DNA of 64,000 nucleotides from Eustoma russellianum (Eukaryota; Streptophyta; Magnoliopsida; Gentianales; Gentianaceae), in the NCBI GenBank assembly GCA_036186865.1, contig AP025065.1, forward strand, positions 10,854,696-10,918,695, written 5' to 3'. The position numbers were made by a program, and so were the translations under genes. Below are positions 11,150 through 21,526 of the stretch, one piece after another (position 1 is the stretch's first letter; each line of letters begins with the position of its first letter). The notes under the pieces are model-generated. The model was given only the letters and a program-made list of their open reading frames with translations, did no database searches and had not been told where the DNA came from.

Positions 11150-12641
11150 TTGCACTCCGACGACGCGGTGCAGGAATTCATCCTAGATCTAAGTCGGCCA
11201 GACAACACCATAAAGATTAGAACGTGGATGCCTGCCGAGACGTTGGCTCAGCTCCAAAGTTTGTTGAGGGAGTTTGCGGTCATTTTTGCATGGACGGTAG
11301 AGGACATGCCTGAGATCCCAATTGCCTTAGCCGAACATCGGCTCAATGTTGATCCTCAAGTCAGACCTATTAAGCAGAAGAAGAGAAACTTTGCTCCTGA
11401 AAGGAATAAGGTGATAGCAGAAGACGTCAAAAAACTCCTTGCGGCAAAGTTTATTGCCGAGGTCTTGTATCCAATATGGTTGGCCAACCCCGTTGTGGTC
11501 CCCAAAACCAACAAGGCCTGGAGAATGTGCGTTGATTATACCGACCTGAATAAGGCATGCCTGAAGGACTGTTACCCTTTACCAAAAATTGACAGGTTGG
11601 TGGACTCTACTTTGGGATATGAGGTATTTGATTTTCTTGATACTTTCAAAGGTTACCACCAGATCATGATGGCGAAGGAGGATCAAGAGAAGACCTCTTT
11701 TATTACAGAGTCAGGTACTTACTGCTATGTCAGCATGCCTTTTGGATTAAAAAACGCAGGAGCTACTTATCAGCGCTTGGTCAACTCGCTGTTCCGAGGT
11801 CAGATCGGCCGAGTTATAGAAGTGTACATTGATGATATGCTGATCTATATATTTCGAATCTTCGGGAAGTGTTTGTCACCTTAAGGGATGCACGTATGAG
11901 ACTAAACCCGAAAAAATGTACCTTTGGAGTGCGTACAAGGAAGTTTCTCGGATACATGGTTTCTAAGAAAGGAGTGCAGGCCAATCCTGCCAAGGTTGAA
12001 GCCCTAGAAAATATGCACCCACCTCGGAACATTAAAGAAGTTCAGAGGTTGACAGGCAGAATTGCCGCCTTGAGCAGATTTCTTTCTAAGTCTGCCGAAA
12101 GAGCACTCCCTTTCTTTCAGATTTTGAAGAAACGAACTGCTTTCCTCTGGGATGACCAGTGCCAAAAAGCGTTCGATGATTTGAAAGCACACTTGGCCGA
12201 GGTGCCAATGCTGACATCTCCTCTTTCCGGGGAGACTTTGTACATATACTTGTCAACCTGCCATGAGGCAGTAAGTGCAGTTCTGCTCAGGGAGCAGGAT
12301 GCAGTGCAGAGACCCATATATTTTGCCAGTAAGGTTCTACATGGAGCCAAAGTGCGTTATCCTAATGCGGAAAAAATAATCTTAGCTCTGATAGTGGCAG
12401 CAAGGAAGTTCCAACCTTATCTCCAAGCCCATCCTATAATAGTGGTGACAGACCAGCCTTTGAAGCAAATCTTGTCCCGATCAGACACATCTGGCCGAGC
12501 TGCTAAGTGGGCTATGGAACTTGCTGAGTATGATATTGAGTATAAACCACGCACTTTCGTCAGGGCTCAAGCTTTGGCAGACTTCTTGGCCGAAGGGATA
12601 TCTGTTGAGGAGGACCATCCCCCAAACAGGGATGGATCTTA
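11150..12641 (+). pseudogene. pol: Tat C reverse transcriptase and first RNase H
   Basis: The RT shows ANPVVVPKTN, MCVDYTDLNKAC, CYPLPKIDRLVD, MPFGLKNAGATYQRLV and the catalytic VYIDDMLI (about 11820-11845). A frameshift near 11860-11884 leads into RLNPKKCTFGV, FLGYMVS and the RNase H (SAVLLRE, IYFASKVL, YPNAEK, VTDQPLKQIL, QALADFLAE) ending near 12600. A second frameshift lies close to 12620-12635. The insertion of chromovirus D at 12642 separates this part from its continuation at 25421. Confidence 0.9.
12637..12641 (+). repeat. left target-site duplication of element D
   Basis: TCTTA here is repeated at 25421-25425. Rejoining the flanks of the host element at this 5-bp repeat restores continuity into the second RNase H. 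Confidence 0.95.
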
Positions 12642-14224
12642 TGTTGTACCCCAACGATCATGTACCTGAGACTATGATTAAGTAAAAGCGATGAACCCTT
12701 CTCGAGCATGTTACTAAGTCACATTTGTCGCTTTCTTATTCAAATCCTTTAAGTTCCTTTAGGACGAACACTAAATCGTTATACAAGCGAACATCACGAG
12801 GTGTGTAATACCCCTTGTGAATTCGGCCAAGGGCCATTGATCACCCTTGAAGTAAACTAGTTCTTATACAAATATAAACAATCCTCACAAAGCAAAGATT
12901 AAAATCAAAATTAAATGAAATAAATAACATTGTAAATTATATAGGTGTGGGGTAGGATAAATGTGAAATGACCAAAACACCCCCAAGAGCCCCAAGAATT
13001 TCGGCCATGCAATGGAGGGATCTAGAATCCTCTCCATTATTCCCCTATTCAAATATCCAAACAAAAATATCAATTAGTATAAATAAAACAATAAAATAAT
13101 CCAAGCATGCAAGATTAGAAATAATAAAAAAATTAGCATGCATGGACAAAAGCTTGTAGCCTACAAGCCTAGGCTTCCTTTTCTTCCATGCAGCCGATTA
13201 TGCCCCCTTCCCCATGCCCCCTTGATTTTTAAATTGAGCAAGACTCCTCTCTCCAATCTCCATCTTGAACCTTCTCTCAAGCAAAAACCAAGATTGCACT
13301 TAGAAAGTCTCCATCTTCCTTCCACCACCAACAAACTTTCGGCCCTTCCTCTTGAAGCTAAGGATTTAATCCAAGTTTCATCTTCAAGCTCAAGAAGTGT
13401 ATAGGTAAGTCTCATTTCAAAGTTCCTAAGTAGATATTCCATACAAAATGATGAAGCTCACATGGGTGCTCTTGCTCTCCACCCCAAACCGTGGCCTCCA
13501 CATTCAAGTAGGTGACAATCTTCAACTCTTTTAGGTGAAGCTACCTTGCTACAACTTGAATCTCCATCCCAAGACCAATTTGGTAAGATGTTCTAGCCTC
13601 AAATAAGATTCTATTTTCACTATTTAAGAGAGACTAACCTCTTCCTTTCTCTTCTTCAAAACCGTGTGTCCATGGGAGTAGGAGGAGAAGGATTTCCAAC
13701 TCAACTCACTCCAAACCAAGCAAAGGCAAAAACTTTGGCTTGAAGAGGCAAGTATACACTAATCTCTCATGATTTACCTAAAGGATTAGTGTCTTGAATG
13801 GTTAAAGTACTCAAAGATGTGATCTTTAGTGGTACCCTTTAAGTTTAAGATTGCATCTTAGTTATCTCTCAAGAATAGTGTCTTGCATGTGGGTTATTGT
13901 GTCCAAGATGGTGTTATTTCCTACATGCAAAATGGTTTGAGGCTGATTTAGAGTAATACAAGGTTAGTCTAAGTAAGCTTAGACAAGATTAACTCTTGGA
14001 TGAAATTTTGAAGGTCCTAGGAGTGCATGCATGTGATAGATATGATGATAGCTTGGTTAGATACCCACAAACTGTTTATTGTGATGCAAAGGTGATTTTA
14101 TAACAAGCATGCAACCTGAAAATTTATGTCACAATGGAGTATAAGTGTTAACCAATGACCTAGTGCAAAAGAACAACATGAATGGGTGTATTTGACTTTA
14201 ACCATGACAATATAACAAAGTACT

Positions 14225-15170
14225 GGAACTGGGCAGAATGAGTGACACATTCAACGACTTTAGAACTGGATTTCCAGACCTTCAATGAATCTAATTTTTG
14301 GTACAACGTTAGTCCTATGAGTATAGCACGATTGAGAGTTGGAATTTCGTTAAAATAAGCTAAGGATTATTTTTAATAAATCATGTGGTAAAACTGCTCC
14401 AGCAGGAAATTCTGGAGCAGGGCAGAATTGGTTCCTGAGTTGAACGAATTTAAAAAGGGCCTTTTGAAGCTTCAATAAATCTGGTCTCCTTCACAGAGCT
14501 AGCCCCATGTGTGTAGAAGAAATGCCAGTTGGAATTTTGTGAAAATAAATTATGGTTGATTTTTAACAAAATAATTGGTGAGACTGCTCAGGCTGTAAAT
14601 TCTGGAATATGACTGGATGATGTAACGTTTTGCATGGCCTGAAAAGAGACCTTGTAAATATTCAAAAGGGCTAAATTTCGGTGTGATGACTTCATTATGT
14701 GTATAGGAAATGTACAAGTTGGAATTTTTGAAAAAGGAGTTGTGTAGAATTTTTAATAAAATATTTGCTAAAGCTGCAGAGTCTGGAAAGCTGGGAACTG
14801 GCAGAACAGAACATCATTGTGTCTTATCCGAAAAAGGGACCTTGTGAATATCCATTAAATCTAGTTTTTGGCATGATAATACCTCTATGAGTCTAGAAGA
14901 CATGCCAGTTGGAATTTCAGTAAAACAAGCTCTAGATTATTTTTAATGAATTAATTGGTGGAACTGCTCAACAGAAATTACTGAAAGCCCCCTTAAACTT
15001 GCAACGACTTTTCAAGCTTAAAAAAGGGACTTAGAGACATTCAAATGAGCTGAATTTCGGTAGGACACTAGTCCCCCATGTTTATGACGTATACGAGTTG
15101 GAATTTCTGGAAACGGAATTACGGAATTGCCGCAATTAAATTTTTAGTAAAGTTGGTCAGCCCAGCCTCA
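14225..15170 (+). repeat. five degenerate ~190-bp tandem units in LTR D
   Basis: A block reading AGTTGGAATTT, then AAAATAA, TTTTTAATAAA and a GCT-rich end recurs near 14335, 14525, 14710, 14905 and 15093. The period is 185-195 bp. Units also share a preceding AAAAAGGGACCTT-like segment and TATGTGTATAG. The same array is in the 3' LTR at about 23113-24057. Confidence 0.7.
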
Positions 15171-15609
15171 GCACTTATAAAATATCGTAAAGTAAGTAAG
15201 TAAGCCTTTATGGTTATTTGAATTAATTCCCATCTCTGCGACTTGTATCTATGACTTCACCTAACGTACTTGTGACGAAAAAGGTTAGCCTAACCGTCCT
15301 ATATGAATAAAGTACGAAATGTGGAATTATTCGTCCAAACCTATGTACGTTAACATGTTATAAGGAATGCATATGATCGTTATGTCATGGCTTGCATTTC
15401 ATATCACGGCATGTATCATGCATGATCACGAACTTGATTTTCATGGATTTTATGATGCAAGCAAGTTTTACAAGTGATTATCTTTTCGTTATGCATGAAA
15501 AGTTTTTACGGTCCCATATTTTAAAGAAAGCTTCATGATTCCTTTGCCGGCCAAGCATGCGACTAACCCGACTCCAGACCCGGGGTTAATTGGTCTGATG
15601 ATATGATAT

Positions 15610-15781
15610 GTTCTGGACCCGCTCAGATCCGGGGTTAATTGATCTGATATCTGTTCTGGACCCGCTCAGATCCGGGGTTAATTGATCTGATATCTGTTCT
15701 GGACCCGCTCAGATCCGGGGTTAATTGATCTGATATCTGTTCTGGACCCGCTCAGATCCGGGGTTAATTGATCTGACACTC
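15610..15781 (+). repeat. 43-bp tandem repeat, four copies, in 5' LTR D
   Basis: The unit starts GTTCTGGACCCGCTCAGATC and ends TTAATTGATCTGATATCT. Four near-identical copies follow a more diverged one near 15570-15609. The 3' LTR has five copies at 24495-24709, which accounts exactly for the 43-bp length difference between the LTRs. Confidence 0.95.
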
Positions 15782-16494
15782 TGTTTTTATGACATGACTT
15801 TTATGGGACCATACTGATGTTTTTGACACGACATGGCATGACATCATGCATTGCACTGCATATTGCATAACTCATGATTACGTTAATCCGTGGTATAATA
15901 CAGCTAAGGACTTAATAAGTCGATAGTGGTTAACGCTGTCTAGAATTATGCTTAGTCCATACCGTCAGTTAACTTCAGGACTTAAGTCAGGTATGAGTTG
16001 CTATCCTAAGGTTTATATTGTTACATTCACGTCCTAATTCTTTATGTATTTCATGGTCGTTTATTGTATCCTTGCTGGGTGATTTTTATCACTCACACCT
16101 TATTTTTCCCCCCAGATAATGCCAAGATAGAGTGGATTGAAGATGAGCCGAAGGTTCCGTATCCGTAGGCGTGAAGACATGAAGGGAGACGAACTTAAGG
16201 ACTTTTGTGCTACTCAGATGATTGTATTATGACTATGTTGGTACTCTGTGGGATGTGACTTTGATGTTTTGTGTGTGACTGCTACTTTTGGGGACGTAGT
16301 TATTTCGTAATGCATGTTTAATTTGGAAAGTTTTAATTCTGCCTAAATTTTACTGTCATGTTAAATGTCAACATGGGAGTCCATGATTTATATTATGGAT
16401 TTTCGTATGTTACACATGACGCTTTGTACTCTCCTTAGTGAAGTACGGCGGGTGCACCGTATCCGGACGAGGCCCGGGTGCGGGGCGCTACAGG

Positions 16495-16507
16495 TGGTAT
16501 CAGAGCC
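16495..16507 (+). promoter_or_regulatory. primer binding site (initiator tRNA-Met) of D
   Basis: TGGTATCAGAGCC lies two bases after the 5' LTR. It is complementary to the 3' end of plant initiator methionine tRNA, the usual primer of chromoviruses. Confidence 0.95.
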
Positions 16508-16796
16508 CAGGCTCTAGATTACGGGCAGAACATAGAACTAAGTTATGATCTTAGCAATCTAAGTTTGATTGTAGACCTAAGTCCTGATCTTAGATGAGTG
16601 GCGACCTTAGAATAGGATCACTTAGACGGGTTAGGATATTACATGATAACTAATCCTAAACTATGGAAGCTAGGTCTACGACATAAGACGTGTCTTTTAT
16701 TTTCTTTACCTCAGGATTCTCGATTTTTGGCCATTAGTCTAATTAAATTGATTCTAATTCCGATGATCTAAATAGATGCTAAACTTTTAAGTGCAG

Positions 16797-19700
16797 ATGG
16801 TGCGACCACGTGGCAGACCTCCGAGAGCACGACCAGTTGCTCAGGAGCCCGTTCCACCGCCCCCAGCACAGGTCCCACTGCCACCTCAGCCGGACCTGAA
16901 TCCTCCACCACCAGCCCCACAAGCACCAGTCCCTCCGGTCATTCCAGACATGAACACCTTCCAGACCTTTTGTCAGATTGTTACTCAGATAGGGCAAGGC
17001 CTGATTCACCAGAATGCTCCACCTCAGCCACATCAGCCAGTAAGGGATGCCCAATACTACTTTGAGAAGCTTAAGAGGGCTAACGTACCCCCGTTCGAAG
17101 GAAAGCCAGACCATGACATTGCAGAAAAATGGCTAGACGAAGTTGAAAACTGCTTTGAGCTGATCCAAGCCCCAGAAGAGATGAAAGCTCAGGCCATCCG
17201 ACCCTTCTTGATCAGCGAAGCCAATCAATGGTGGAAGACAAATCTGCAGCCCTTACCTAGACCGATTTCTTGGGAAAGATTCCTACAAGAGTTCCATAAG
17301 TTCTATATTCCCCCATCTGTCAAATTGCAAAAGAGGCATGAATTCGAATCTTTGAAACAAGAATCAGGCATGACAGTGGCGGAGTACGCTAACAAGTTCA
17401 TAGCCCTTGGGAGGTTCCAGCCCGTTACAATGAATGATGAGGAGACGAAAATGCTGAAGTTTGAAAGAGGTCTGAATCCGAGGATTAGGACATGGCTGGT
17501 AAATGCAAACCCTACCAATTTTGGAGCACTTCTAGATGCATGCTACCGCATCGAGAGAGATATTATCCGAAGAGATGACGTGGGCCAGAAACGAGAAAGA
17601 CAAGGGACCGGGAATGAGAGATACAAAAAGGTGGCAAAGAAGAACTTCAGAGGATCGGCTCGTCAAGGACAGAATCAGTACCGCAAGCAAGATCAAAATA
17701 ATCATCAGAAGAATCAGACCTCATCACAACAGCCAGCAATTCCAGTATGCTCTCACTGCCAGAAGAGGCATGTGGGAGAGTGCAGGTGGAAAACAGGAAA
17801 ATGTTTTGGATGCGGCAAGGATGGACACATGATTAAAGACTGCCCAGAAAAGAGTGCACAGCCGCAGCAACAACAAAGGAACCAGCGGCCCCGTACTAAT
17901 GCAAGAGTGCACGCTATGACCGACGCTGATGTCGAGGAGACTGCTGATGTAGTGACTGGTAAGATTTTAAGTTTTATGCCTTCAATACATTTCACTATTG
18001 CGTGTCTATCATATCTCTTAGTAATTGTGCATGGTCCAGGAACCATATTAGTATGTAGCATACCGGCAAATGTGTTGTTTGACAGTGGTGCTAGCCACTC
18101 CTTTATCTCAAAGAAGTTTGCTAAGAATATCGCCCATGATGCACTTCGACTAGAGACACCCTATAGAGTACAAGCAGCTGGCGACCAGGTGCTTGTTTCC
18201 CATCACCTACTCAGAAACTGTACACTTGAGTTTAATGGTCAGTTGTTCGAGGCCAATTTGATCCCTATATCAATGAGTGATTTTGATGTGATTCTCGGAA
18301 TGGACTGGCTCTCAAAGAATCATGCCCACATCGATTGCCGAAACAGGCAAGTCATCATTAGGAACCCAGTTCGAGATGAGATAACATTTCAAGGAGGAGC
18401 CAAATTAAAGAAGCCGTCTAAGAAAATCTTTGTTAACGCAGCTCGTGCCAGCCAAGCACTAAGGAAAGGTCATGAAGGATTCCTGGTTTACGTTCTAAGT
18501 GCTGAGCAAGAAGGCCCTACCCTTGCACAGGTTCCAATTGTCCAAGAATACCCTGATGTATTTCCTGATGATTTGCCCGGATTACCTCTCGATCGGGAGA
18601 TCGCTTTCGAAATAAACCTTGTCCCAGGAGCGGAACCCATATCGAAAGCCCCTTATCGCATGGCACCGGCTGAACTAAAGGAATTAAAGGAACAGTTACA
18701 CGAACTGTTAGAGAAGAAACTGATTCGCCCCAGTGTTTCACCATGGGATGCTCCGGTGCTATTCGTGAAAAAGAAAGATGGAAGTATGCGCTTATGCATC
18801 GATTACCGAGAGCTCAACAAAATTACCATAAAGAACAAGTATCCGTTGCCCCGGATCGACGACTTATTCGACCAGCTCAGGGTAAGTAAATCATAAGTGT
18901 AACTTGTGTAAGATTTGAATATTTCCCCTAAACCCTACTTAAAGTATCTTAATGCAGGGATCTCGAATTTTTAGTAAGATTGACCTACGGTCGGGATACT
19001 TCCAGTTGAAGATTAAGGCGGAAGATGTTCCTAAGACTGCTTTCAGAACCCGATACGGACATTATGAGTTCCTAGTCATGCCTTTTGGGTTGACCAATGC
19101 CCCTGCCGCCTTTATGGATCTCATGAATCGAATCTTCCAAGAGCAGTTGGATAAATTCGTGGTAGTCTTTATTGATGATATCTTGATATATTCACCCGAT
19201 GAAGAGACCCACGCAGCTCATTTGAGGACAGTCTTAAATATTCTAAGAACGAGACAGCTATATGCTAAGTTCAGTAAATGCGAGTTTTGGCTGCGAAGCG
19301 TATCGTTTCTTGGTCATGTGATATCAGAAGAGGGGATTTCAGTAGACCCCAAGAAGATTGAAGCTATCACAGAATGGCCACGGCCCACAAATGTCACTGA
19401 AGTAAGAAGTTTTCTCGGGCTGGCCGGATATTATAGAAAGTTTGTGGAAGGATTCTCGAGGATAGCCATCCCTCTCACCAGACTAACCCAGAAGAAAACC
19501 AAATTCGAGTGGAGTGCGGACTGTGAAAAGAGTTTCTCCAAGCTAAAAGCAAAGTTGACATCCGCACCTATCCTAGCTCAACCCACTCCTGGTGAGAAGT
19601 ATGTAGTTTACAGTGATGCTTCGAAGAATGGTCTCGGATGTGTCCTTATGCAGAATGACAAAGTGATAGCGTATGCATCCCGACAGTTGAAACCATTTGA

Positions 19701-21483
19701 ACAAAACTACCCTGTCCATGACTTGGAGCTTGCTGCAGTGGTTTTCGCATTGAAAATATGGAGGCATTACTTGTATGGCGAAAGATGCGAAATTTATACA
19801 GACCACAAGAGCCTGAAGTACCTATTCACCCAGAAGGAGCTTAATATGCGGCAGCGCAGATGGTTGGAATTAATAAAGGACTACGACCTCTCCATTCAAT
19901 ATCATCCGGGAAAGGCTAATAAGGTTGCTGATGCATTAAGTCGGAAGACAAGTCACCCACGGCAACCACCTCTTCAGCGAGACATGGAAGAGTTTGGTTT
20001 AGAAGAAGTTGACTCAGTCGAAGAGGTTCTTGCCAAGTTAGTCCTTATCCCTTCATTAATTGAAAAGATCAAAGAAGCTCAAGGGAGAGACGAAACGCTG
20101 AGAAAAATCAAAGAAAGAATGAAGGATAAGCCACGAGACGACTTTGAGGTCTGTAATGATGACAGTTTATGGTATCAAGGACGGCTGTGTATTCCTGAAG
20201 ATAAAGAACTCAAGGAGGAGGTTTTGAAAGAAGCTCATAATTCACGACTGTCTATACACCCCGGAACTAATAAGATGTACCAAGATCTCAAACAAAAGTT
20301 TTGGTGGCCCGGTATGAAGAACCAAATAGCAGAATTTGTCGAGCGCTGTCTAATTTGTCAAAGAGTGAAAGCCGAGCACCAGAGACCTGCTGGATTATTG
20401 CAACCCTTAGAAGTGCCGGAATGGAAATGGGATCACATCACCATGGACTTTGTGACCGATCTACCCAAGACCAAGTATGGGAATGATGCTATATGGGTTA
20501 TTGTGGATCGTTTGACTAAGTCCGCACACTTTCTAGCCATGACGATTAAGGCATCTATGGAGAAGTTAGCCTCAATGTATGTTGACCACATCGTTTGCTT
20601 GCACGGGGTTCCCATAAGTATCGTATGCGACCGTGACCCCCGTTTCACTTCCAGATTTTGGATCGCCTTTCAAAAGGCAATGGGCACAGAAATTAGGATG
20701 AGTTCCGCCTTTCATCCTCAAACAGATGGACAGTCGGAAAGAACAATCCAAACCCTAGAGGATATGCTCCGCGCTTGCATCCTTGATTTCGGAGGAAGCT
20801 GGGATAGAAGCCTCAAACTCGTCGAGTTCTCTTATAATAATAGCTTCCATAGGTCCATCGGGATGGCACCATACGAAGCACTGTATGGACGAAAATGTCG
20901 GTCCCCACTCTATTGGGACGAAATTGGAGATAAGATCTACACGGGACCCGACATAGTTGAGCAAACACGAGAGAAGGTGAAGCTTGTCCAGCAAAGACTA
21001 AGAGCTGCACAGGATAGGATGAAGATATGGGCAGACGAAAGAAGGAGACCTTTGGAGTTCCAAGAGGGAGAGAAAGTCTTTCTAAAGGTTTCTCCGACCA
21101 AAGGGGTTAAAAGGTTTGGCATTAAAGGAAAGCTAAGCCCAAGATTCATTGGACCTTATGAGATACTTGAGAGAGTGGGCGAAGTTGCATACCGCTTGGC
21201 GCTACCACCATCACTTTCTCAGCTGCACGACGTATTCCACGTTTCACAACTTCGGCGATATGTATATGACCCCAGCCACATCCTTGAAGATCCACAGTTG
21301 AAGGTTGATAAAGATGTATCTTATGAAGAAGAACCCATAAGGATAATTGATCGGAAAGAGAAGGTGCTAAGAAAGAGAACCATATCCATGGTAAAGGTAC
21401 AGTGGAAGCATCACTCAGAAGCAGAAGCAACATGGGAAACGGAGGAAGACATGAGGAGTAAATACCCGCATCTTTTTGATTAG
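16797..21483 (+). CDS. gag-pol: chromovirus D gag-pol polyprotein with two predicted introns
   Basis: Exons 16797-17958, 18040-18881 and 18958-21483 sum to 4530 nt, encoding 1509 residues. I start at the ATG at 16797; an upstream GTG is less likely. Order by approximate residue: proline-rich N-terminus (10-50), capsid domain (80-240), zinc knuckle CFGCGKDGHMIKDC (335-348), protease with LFDSGASHSF (about 400), RT with YRELNK (643) and FIDDI (738), RNase H (885-990, TDHKSL at 948), integrase zinc finger (1094-1135), DDE core with D near 1163, D near 1225 and E near 1261, and chromodomain (1459-1507). All visible catalytic residues are present. The chromodomain is thought to steer integration to heterochromatin by reading histone marks. 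The second intron (76 nt) must be spliced to make pol downstream of RT motif 2; unspliced RNA stops at 18894-18896. Confidence 0.95.
17959..18039 (+). other. predicted 81-nt intron between gag and protease of D
   Basis: It starts GTAAGATTTT and ends GGTCCAG. Removal joins ADVVTG to TILVCSIPANVLFDSG, the usual VVTGT gag-protease junction of Tekay-type elements. The length is a multiple of three without stops, so retention inserts 27 hydrophobic residues just before the protease. It interrupts a codon after its first base. Confidence 0.7.
18882..18957 (+). other. predicted 76-nt intron in reverse transcriptase of D
   Basis: It starts GTAAGTAAAT, a strong donor, and ends TTAATGCAG after a pyrimidine-containing stretch. 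The length is not a multiple of three and it carries an in-frame TAA. Removal joins DDLFDQLR directly to GSRIFSKIDLRSGY, as in uninterrupted Ty3/gypsy RTs and in element A near 131-170, which has no intron here. Confidence 0.88.
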
Positions 21484-21509
21484 TTCAGAAGTTTCGAGGA
21501 CGAAACTTA

Positions 21510-21526
21510 TAATAAGGGGGGGAGGA
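21510..21526 (+). promoter_or_regulatory. polypurine tract of chromovirus D
   Basis: AAGGGGGGGAGGA lies immediately before the 3' LTR, downstream of GAGGACGAAAC. It would prime plus-strand synthesis. Confidence 0.9.

Larger units (their letters stand above)
12642..16492 (+). repeat. 5' LTR of chromovirus D
   Basis: This 3851-bp LTR starts TGTTGTACCCC and ends GGGGCGCTACA. It is long for a chromovirus. Inside are a degenerate ~190-bp tandem array (14225-15170) and a 43-bp array (15610-15781). An 88-codon open frame at 13138-13404, identical in the other LTR, has no recognisable domain. Confidence 0.97.

Noticed and set aside
13138..13404. 88-codon open frame in LTR D, repeated at 22023-22289
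   Set aside because: Identity between the copies is explained by the recent LTR duplication and says nothing about selection; no domain recognised.
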